A DNA stretch of 11,540 nucleotides, taken from Chloroflexota bacterium (GTDB lineage: Bacteria; Chloroflexota; Anaerolineae; B4-G1). A program made the translations under genes and the position numbers. Of the stretch, positions 7,038 to 11,540 are shown in pieces. The notes beneath the pieces were generated by a model. It was not told the origin of the DNA. It saw nothing but the letters and a program-made list of their open reading frames with translations, and ran no database searches. Numbering within the stretch: position 1 is the stretch's first letter; each line of letters begins with the position of its first letter. The stretch covers positions 1-11,540 of the forward strand of contig JAUVSX010000046.1 of NCBI GenBank assembly GCA_030596915.1, written 5' to 3'.

Positions 7038-8219
7038 CTAGCGACCGATTCCCACAAGCCGCGTCAGCAGATTGCGGCGTGATTCGATAGCACCCTGCGG
7101 ACAGACCTCGGCACAGCACATACAGCCGACGCAGCGCTCGGAATCGAACGCTGGCGGGCGCCCAAATGCCACCGCGTCTGTTGGGCAGACCTCCGCGCAC
7201 CTGCCGCAACCGGAACAGGCGGAGGGATCCACAATCGGCCTGAGTCGCAGCGCGCCCAGCAAGGGGCGCGTGATCCACGACGGCACCCGGTAGTACCACC
7301 GAGGGCCCGGCAAGACGACGGGTCCGAAATCGAGGGCTCGCGCCTGGTCGACGACCCGAACGCCATCGATGTCTGCCTCCCCAAGCCCGCGGGCGCCGGC
7401 TGCCGCCAGATGGGCCACCCGACCTGGGGGGAAACCCATCGCACGGGCAACGGCGGTGTCCAGGGCCACGCAATCGACCGACGCTACAACGCAGCCGTAC
7501 CATCGGGGCGTGCCAGCGAGCCCCGGCCCGTTGCCCTCCTGGCCGAGCACACCGTCGAGGATCGTAAGGGCGGGAGTTGTCAGCTCGAGCACATCGACCA
7601 AGACCTGCGCGAAAGCAGCGCTTCCAGGCGCTCTGAAGTGTGCTTCCCGCTTGCGCTTGCCTGGTATCGCGCCAAACATGTTCTTGATTGCGCCCGTGTA
7701 CTGGGCAAAGGCGTGGGTCTTCAGCTTCGGCAGGTTGACGACGAGGTCAGCCTCAACCACCGGTCTCGCGATGAAATAGTCAGAGCCGTTCAGCCGGCGC
7801 CAGGCGACGCCATCAAAGGGAACCAGGCGAGCACCGGCCTGCTGAGCAGCGCGCGCGGTGCCGGTGGTCTGCCAGACCTCGTGCGTCACGGAGATCGGCC
7901 CACCCGGCGAGTCGCCGATGAGGACTGTGCCACCAGCCTCGATCACCAGCTCAGCGACGGCCTGCACAACAGCGGGATGTGTTGTCACCGCCCGCTGCCA
8001 GGGGGCGGGCGAAAGCAAGTTGGGCTTGAGCAACACCCGCATCCCCGGCCGAACGAATCTTCGCACGCCCCCCAGTGGCGCAAGTGCGGCCACGATGGCG
8101 TCGCGCACGGCCGCCGGTGCGTAATTCTCGCACCTACGAACCGAAACGACGGGTATCTCCGCAGGCGCAGGGGTGTGGCTGACGGCTGTCGGGGGCACAC
8201 CCGACCCCAGATCCGACAT
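7038..8219 (-). CDS. DUF362 protein with C-terminal 2[4Fe-4S] ferredoxin domain
   Basis: A 393-residue protein: a DUF362 domain (about 22-310) and a two-cluster ferredoxin domain (about 328-380). The DUF362 part shows the typical LLKPNLL, THPAVVQAVAELV and IGDSPGG segments near the start, and LPKLKTHAFAQYTGAIKNMFG further on. Cluster 1 cysteines are C335, C338, C341 and C345; cluster 2 are C363, C366, C369 and C373, with an extra C368. Each last Cys is followed by Pro, as in bacterial ferredoxins. The biochemical role of DUF362 is not established; an electron-transfer or radical/redox step is inferred from the clusters. The gene begins where the lipoprotein gene ends: TGA and ATG share one base (TGATG), and a GTG three bases earlier (8222) would give a 4-base GTGA overlap. 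No Shine-Dalgarno is seen, so translation is probably coupled. No signal peptide or membrane segment. Confidence 0.93.
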   Translation of the reverse strand: MSDLGSGVPPTAVSHTPAPAEIPVVSVRRCENYAPAAVRDAIVAALAPLGGVRRFVRPGMRVLLKPNLLSPAPWQRAVTTHPAVVQAVAELVIEAGGTVLIGDSPGGPISVTHEVWQTTGTARAAQQAGARLVPFDGVAWRRLNGSDYFIARPVVEADLVVNLPKLKTHAFAQYTGAIKNMFGAIPGKRKREAHFRAPGSAAFAQVLVDVLELTTPALTILDGVLGQEGNGPGLAGTPRWYGCVVASVDCVALDTAVARAMGFPPGRVAHLAAAGARGLGEADIDGVRVVDQARALDFGPVVLPGPRWYYRVPSWITRPLLGALRLRPIVDPSACSGCGRCAEVCPTDAVAFGRPPAFDSERCVGCMCCAEVCPQGAIESRRNLLTRLVGIGR

Positions 8220-9316
8220 CACGGTCTGCCGAAGTCAGCGATGAAATAGTAGCCCCACGGAGCCTTGGCGACACCGACACCAACCTCCGTGAACCAGGTG
8301 TGGAGCATCATGCGCCTGTGCGCATCGTCAGGCGGGACCTCATCCATCCAGATGTCGACAGCGCCTTGTGGACTCTGTCTCTGTGCCCAACACTCGGCCC
8401 AGCCGGATCCCTGGTAGCCAGCGCGCCGGACGCGGGTCTTGATGTCGGCGCCGTCAGACCCAGTGTGGCTGCACCAACCTCGCTGCACACAGTCGTTTGC
8501 GTGCGCCTGGGCGGCTGCGGCGAGCGTGTCGTTGTAGGTGTACGATGGCAGACCATGCTCCGCGCGGATGACATTGATGATGCGCACCGTCTCGAGTGGC
8601 CAGTCAGCGATGTCCGCCGGGGGAGGCGCAGCATCAGGCACGTAGGCCACGGTGGCTGCTGGGGCGGGCGGAGCGCCGGCTTCGCCAGTTGCCGTAACGA
8701 CTTGTGTCGGCAAGGGCGGCACCGGTGTCTCGGTGGGCTGCTCCTCGACGTACATGGCCAGGGTATCCAGCGGCAAGACGATCTCCTGGCCAACTCGAAT
8801 CTGGTTGGCATCGGCCAGTTCATTGACTTCCTGAAGCCGCACCAAATCGAGTTCGAACCGGCGCGCGATGTGGCTGAGTGTCTCTCCATCCCGGACGATG
8901 TGAAGGACCCAGTACCGCGAGGCTGTCTCCCACCCGTCGGCGGAAGGCACCCGGAGAGTATCGCCGGCCATCAGGACTGTGGAACCACCAAGACCGTTCG
9001 CTCGCTGAATAGCGGCCATCGGGACGCCCCAGTCGGCAGCAAGCCCCAGCAGAGTGTCGCCCCCCTGCACGGTGTATTCGGCTGCCTCGGTGGCCACGGA
9101 TGTTGGAAGGGGCGCCGTAGCCACGGCCACCTGCGCCGTTGGAGTGGGCAGTTGGGTGGGCGTAGCGGTCGGTGCACGCGGCTGCGGGCTTGCAGTGAGC
9201 CCTCGGCTCGGCGTGGCGCCACCTCCTGCTGGCGTGGTTGCACAGCCTGCCAGAACCGCACCGAGTGCGGCTAGCCCAACGGCTTGCGCGACGTAACGAG
9301 AAGTGCAGCCTCTCAC
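8219..9316 (-). CDS. LysM-CAP lipoprotein
   Basis: Predicted cell-surface lipoprotein that binds peptidoglycan. With the GTG start at 9316 the 365-residue product opens with a lipoprotein signal peptide (R2, R7, hydrophobic AVGLAALGAV) and the lipobox LAGC with C25. A Pro/Thr/Ala-rich linker (26-79) follows, then LysM 1 (81-124, YTVQGGDTLLGLA...LMAGDTLRVP), LysM 2 (138-182, HIVRDGETLSHIA...IRVGQEIVLP), a second Pro/Ala-rich linker (about 183-239), and a CAP/SCP domain (240-365) with H272, H284 in CSH, E308 (WAECW) and H333 in AHRRMML. CAP domains of this bacterial type have been linked to wall or lipid binding; activity here is unknown. The frame is open back to a GTG at 9367, but that puts GGAG directly against the start codon and adds 17 polar residues before the signal peptide. 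GTG 9316 has AAGG 8 bases upstream and a normal signal length. Confidence 0.92.
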   Translation of the reverse strand: MRGCTSRYVAQAVGLAALGAVLAGCATTPAGGGATPSRGLTASPQPRAPTATPTQLPTPTAQVAVATAPLPTSVATEAAEYTVQGGDTLLGLAADWGVPMAAIQRANGLGGSTVLMAGDTLRVPSADGWETASRYWVLHIVRDGETLSHIARRFELDLVRLQEVNELADANQIRVGQEIVLPLDTLAMYVEEQPTETPVPPLPTQVVTATGEAGAPPAPAATVAYVPDAAPPPADIADWPLETVRIINVIRAEHGLPSYTYNDTLAAAAQAHANDCVQRGWCSHTGSDGADIKTRVRRAGYQGSGWAECWAQRQSPQGAVDIWMDEVPPDDAHRRMMLHTWFTEVGVGVAKAPWGYYFIADFGRP

Positions 9317-9400
9317 GCTATCCGCCTTGATCGGATGCCCAGAGGAACGCTGGCTCCCGGCGCCCACTCCTCATAGCTAGCACTGACCTTCTGGGGCATC

Positions 9401-10669
9401 CTACCCGGCTGGTTCCCCATCGAGGTAGCGGGAGGCCACTACTCCTGGGAGCAGGCAGGCCACCGCTGTTATCCCAAACATCACGCGGATGCCCACAGCG
9501 TCGGCCTGCGCTCCGCTCAGTGCTGGGCCTCCGAACATGCCGACGGCGTAGACGGATATAGCGCTGGCCAGCACTCCGCTGAGCGCTGGGCCCCCGAACA
9601 TACCGATGGCATAGACGGATTGGAATAGCCCCATGGCGGTCGTGCGACTCGTCTCGGGGACGTGGCGGATAGTCATACCCATGAGAACAGGGTAGCCGAT
9701 CCCCTGTGCAAGACCAAGAAGGATCTGGGCAAGGTACAGCACGGCTACAGAGGGCGCGACCGCCGCTACCCCCAGACCTGCACCAAGCAGAATGAAGCTG
9801 GCGAGAACGAGGTTCGACGCCCGGGTACGATTGGCGAGCGCGGTTGCCAGTAACTGGCCGACCACCGTCACACCAATGTTCAAGCTCATCATCAGACTCA
9901 GTGTTACATCGCTGGCGCCCAACTCTCGCGCGAGGATCGGTAGGAAACCGAATGTGGCCGCCCAGCTACCGTACTGGGCGACGGCCGCGAGCAGAGACGG
10001 CACCAGAACATCGCGACGCGTGATAAGCCGTCCAATCTCCCCCACAGCGGGACGGCGCCGTGCGTGTCCCTTCTCGCGAACCGGCAGGATAACGACGACA
10101 GCGAGGGCGGCCATACCAGCCGCGAGCAGGAATGCGAGGCTATAGCCACCGCTCAGTTCGTTGATGGAACCGGTCACGCCCGTGGCCAGCGCGCGTCCCA
10201 GGGAACCAGCAAGCATGAGTATGGCGCTAGCCCGCACAGACTGATCGGAAGGGAACAGGCTGCTGAAGATGACCACCAGCGGAACCCAGGCGCTCGCGGC
10301 CAGTCCCGTCACCGCGCGCCCGACCAGGATTCCGGTGGCTGTGTCCGCGAGACCCATGATCACCGCACCGGCTCCTGCCAAGACGAACCCCGCGATGATG
10401 AATGGCTTGCGCCTGCCAACCCAGTCGGAGGCAATACCAAGCGGGAAGCGGACGATGCCCTGCCAGATGCCGTACTGAGCCAGAACCACGCCGACCATCG
10501 CCAAGGTGTCACTCTTGGACACGATGTACGTCGGCAACGTCGGCACGTAGAGGTACAAGGCGGCCCAATAGAGGAACACGGCGATCGCGTAGATGATAAT
10601 GGACGATTGTCGGCTGGACGGCTCCGACCGGGCGGCGGCTTGGGCAGGAAGTGCAGAAGGCTCTGTCAA
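9401..10669 (-). CDS. MFS transporter with internal TM11 duplication
   Basis: Inner-membrane major facilitator superfamily transporter, 422 residues from the TTG at 10669, with about 12 hydrophobic helices. The first helix is at about 22-45. The conserved loop 2-3 motif A is GIASDWVGRRK (78-88). A hydrophilic central loop around REKGHARRRP separates the two halves. The sequence resembles multidrug/sugar-efflux-type MFS proteins, but the substrate cannot be assigned. Start choice: the frame is open to 10849, but the extra 60 residues are Pro/Arg-rich with no match to MFS N-termini. TTG 10669 has AAGGAG 7 bases upstream and puts helix 1 near the N-terminus as usual. Near the C-terminus residues 351-371 and 372-392 are near-copies (SVYAIGMFGGPALSG / SVYAVGMFGGPALSG), from a 63-bp tandem duplication that inserts about one helix. 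First gene of the probable operon. Confidence 0.92.
   Translation of the reverse strand: MTEPSALPAQAAARSEPSSRQSSIIIYAIAVFLYWAALYLYVPTLPTYIVSKSDTLAMVGVVLAQYGIWQGIVRFPLGIASDWVGRRKPFIIAGFVLAGAGAVIMGLADTATGILVGRAVTGLAASAWVPLVVIFSSLFPSDQSVRASAILMLAGSLGRALATGVTGSINELSGGYSLAFLLAAGMAALAVVVILPVREKGHARRRPAVGEIGRLITRRDVLVPSLLAAVAQYGSWAATFGFLPILARELGASDVTLSLMMSLNIGVTVVGQLLATALANRTRASNLVLASFILLGAGLGVAAVAPSVAVLYLAQILLGLAQGIGYPVLMGMTIRHVPETSRTTAMGLFQSVYAIGMFGGPALSGVLASAISVYAVGMFGGPALSGAQADAVGIRVMFGITAVACLLPGVVASRYLDGEPAG
9494..9619 (-). repeat. 63-bp in-frame tandem duplication inside the MFS gene
   Basis: Two adjacent 63-bp units, 9557-9619 (first in coding order) and 9494-9556, agree at 51 of 63 positions by hand count. 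They encode 21 residues each and keep the frame. Many differences are at third codon positions (for example TAT/TAC, GGT/GGC, CTC/CTG), so the duplication is not recent and both copies have stayed open. Confidence 0.92.
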
Positions 10670-10867
10670 AAGGGGACTCCTTGGCGGCACAGGCCGTGGT
10701 TGTGTGGGCAATCTCGGCGGCTGACCGGTCTGTCTAGTGATTGACCGTGCCCCTCCATCCAGACCCGACCGATCACACGCCGGCTCCGTCCGTCCAACGG
10801 ACCGCATTCTACCACGCGCGAGCAGCCACGCCAGAAGCCAGAGAGCCAACCGCGGCCAATTGCCCGG
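10670..10867 (-). promoter_or_regulatory. Intergenic region with candidate promoter of the MFS-to-peptidase operon
   Basis: 198 bases between the helicase stop and the MFS start. On the minus strand TAGAAT (10806-10811) differs from the -10 consensus at one base; at 17-base spacing the -35 position reads CTGGCG, which is poor. A perfect 5-bp palindrome, GTCCG-TCCAA-CGGAC (10788-10802), sits about where transcription would start and could be an operator or chance. No small gene is evident here. Confidence 0.35.
10677..10682 (-). promoter_or_regulatory. Shine-Dalgarno site that sets the TTG start of the MFS gene
   Basis: AAGGAG on the minus strand, with the 7-base spacer TCCCCTT before TTG at 10669. 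A strong site at ideal distance in front of an uncommon start codon, and the main reason for shortening the MFS frame. Confidence 0.8.
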
Positions 10868-11540
10868 TCAGGTTGATAGCCACTCGCCTGCGGCACGTGG
10901 CAGAGTATGTACGGACCCCTGACGCACCGTGGGTCCAGGAAGCGACTCGATGAACAGGCTTCCGTAGCTCCTGGTCAGAAGTCGCTTGTCAAACACGGCC
11001 ACGACGCCGCGATCGGTCCGCGTTCGGATCAGCCTTCCGAAACCCTGCAGGAAACGCAGAATGGCCTCGGGCACGGCATACTCAAGAAACGGGTACTCAA
11101 ACGTCTCAGACCGGGCCGCAAAGATGGGATCGGTGGGTACGCTGAAGGGTAGCTTGGCGATTGCTAGGCAACTGAGCGCCTCACCAGGCACGTCAACGCC
11201 CTCCCAGAAGCTGCGCGTGCCGAGCAGAACACAGCGGTTGCCGGCTCTGAAGTTCTCCAGGAGCCGGCGGCGCGAGATACCCTCGCCCTGTGCTTGCACA
11301 GTGATGCCATCCTGCGCCAGCGGAGCCCGTATCGCTCGCAGCGTAGATCGCAATTGGCTGTACGATGTAAAGAGCCCCAGGGCACGCCCCTGGGTGGCGC
11401 GAAAGAGCGCCGCCATGCCCGCCGCTACTTCCCGCTGGTGGCGAGGCTTGCCCGGCTCGGGGACATCGTCGACCAGATAGAGCAGCGTCGAATGAGCGTA
11501 GTCGAAAGGCGAACTCACCGCCAGTTCGTCCGCGTCGAAC
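10868..11540 (-). CDS. dinG: DinG/XPD-type ATP-dependent DNA helicase, C-terminal part
   Basis: The 3' end (about 224 residues) of a superfamily 2 helicase of the DinG/YoaA type, cut by the right edge of the window. The frame stays open to 11540; the first in-window start-like codon (GTG 11518) lies inside the conserved block AVSSPFDY, so it is not the true start. Matches to the second RecA-like domain (HELICc2) include SSPFDY, TQGRALGLFTSYSQLR, the motif V region SFWEGVDVPG (about 11180-11212), LPFSVPTDPIFAAR, and motif VI QGFGRLIR (11024-11047) followed by DRGVVAVFDKR and YGSLFIESLP. The Walker A, iron-sulfur and DEAH segments would lie outside the window. DinG-family proteins unwind R-loops, D-loops and damaged DNA in an ATP-driven 5'-3' direction. 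It ends 198 bases before the MFS gene and is probably a separate housekeeping unit. Confidence 0.9.
   Translation of the reverse strand, partial: FDADELAVSSPFDYAHSTLLYLVDDVPEPGKPRHQREVAAGMAALFRATQGRALGLFTSYSQLRSTLRAIRAPLAQDGITVQAQGEGISRRRLLENFRAGNRCVLLGTRSFWEGVDVPGEALSCLAIAKLPFSVPTDPIFAARSETFEYPFLEYAVPEAILRFLQGFGRLIRTRTDRGVVAVFDKRLLTRSYGSLFIESLPGPTVRQGSVHTLPRAAGEWLST

Noticed and set aside
7410..9274. Long plus-strand open frames (7410-8249 and 8300-9274)
   Set aside because: They lie antisense to the DUF362 and LysM-CAP genes, whose motifs are unmistakable. The plus-strand translations are compositionally odd (Arg/Gly/His-rich) and match no family I recognise.
9316..9367. Lipoprotein start at GTG 9367
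   Set aside because: It places 17 polar residues ahead of an otherwise normal lipoprotein signal peptide and leaves no spacing to the nearest GGAG. It remains possible but is less likely than GTG 9316.
10669..10849. Longer MFS start at 10849
   Set aside because: The added 60 residues are Pro/Arg-rich and unlike MFS N-termini; a strong Shine-Dalgarno precedes TTG 10669.
1..11540. Search for insertion sequences, integrases, attachment sites, CRISPR repeats, toxin-antitoxin pairs and phage genes
   Set aside because: No transposase or integrase motifs, no regularly spaced repeats and no terminal inverted repeats flanking a gene block were seen. The only tandem repeat is inside the MFS gene.

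Overview
The window is a GC-rich bacterial chromosomal segment with tightly packed genes. No mobile elements, CRISPR arrays, rRNA or tRNA genes were recognised. Several features suggest a member of the Chloroflexota (Anaerolineae/SAR202-like) or a similar uncultivated lineage: a lipoprotein with two LysM repeats and a CAP domain behind a long Pro/Thr linker, a DUF362-ferredoxin protein, a sulfatase-like hydrolase of the 'SFPT' type, a tandem metallo-beta-lactamase protein, and GTG/TTG starts. This placement is inference from gene content; no phylogenetic marker is present.

Left part (1-1902, plus strand): a deoxynucleoside kinase resembling dCK/dGK is followed 89 bases later by an NAD(P)-dependent isocitrate/isopropylmalate-family beta-decarboxylating dehydrogenase with a strong ribosome-binding site. 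They may be co-transcribed but have no obvious shared pathway.

Middle (1903-2418): about 515 bases without a convincing gene lie between two converging transcription units. The stretch holds several short GC-rich inverted repeats and probably contains the terminators of both units, although none has a clear T-run.

Right part (2419-11540, minus strand; transcription runs from high to low coordinates): the 3' end of a DinG-type helicase gene enters from the right edge. After a 198-base gap with a candidate promoter come MFS transporter -> LysM/CAP lipoprotein -> DUF362 iron-sulfur protein -> tandem MBL hydrolase -> sulfatase-like hydrolase -> M28 peptidase. Gaps are 84, an overlap of one base, 51, 39 and 56 bases, consistent with one operon. 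The three hydrolases have no visible signal peptide and seem cytoplasmic. One hypothesis is an uptake-and-hydrolysis cluster: the MFS protein imports a compound, the metal hydrolases cut it, and the DUF362 protein supplies a redox step. The substrate cannot be read from the sequence.

The most notable oddities are a 63-bp in-frame tandem duplication in the last part of the MFS gene, a Thr in place of the formylglycine-forming Cys in the sulfatase-like enzyme, a two-domain MBL protein whose two metal sites are unequal and which carries a C-terminal beta-sandwich, and an IDH-family enzyme with mixed substrate-site signatures.
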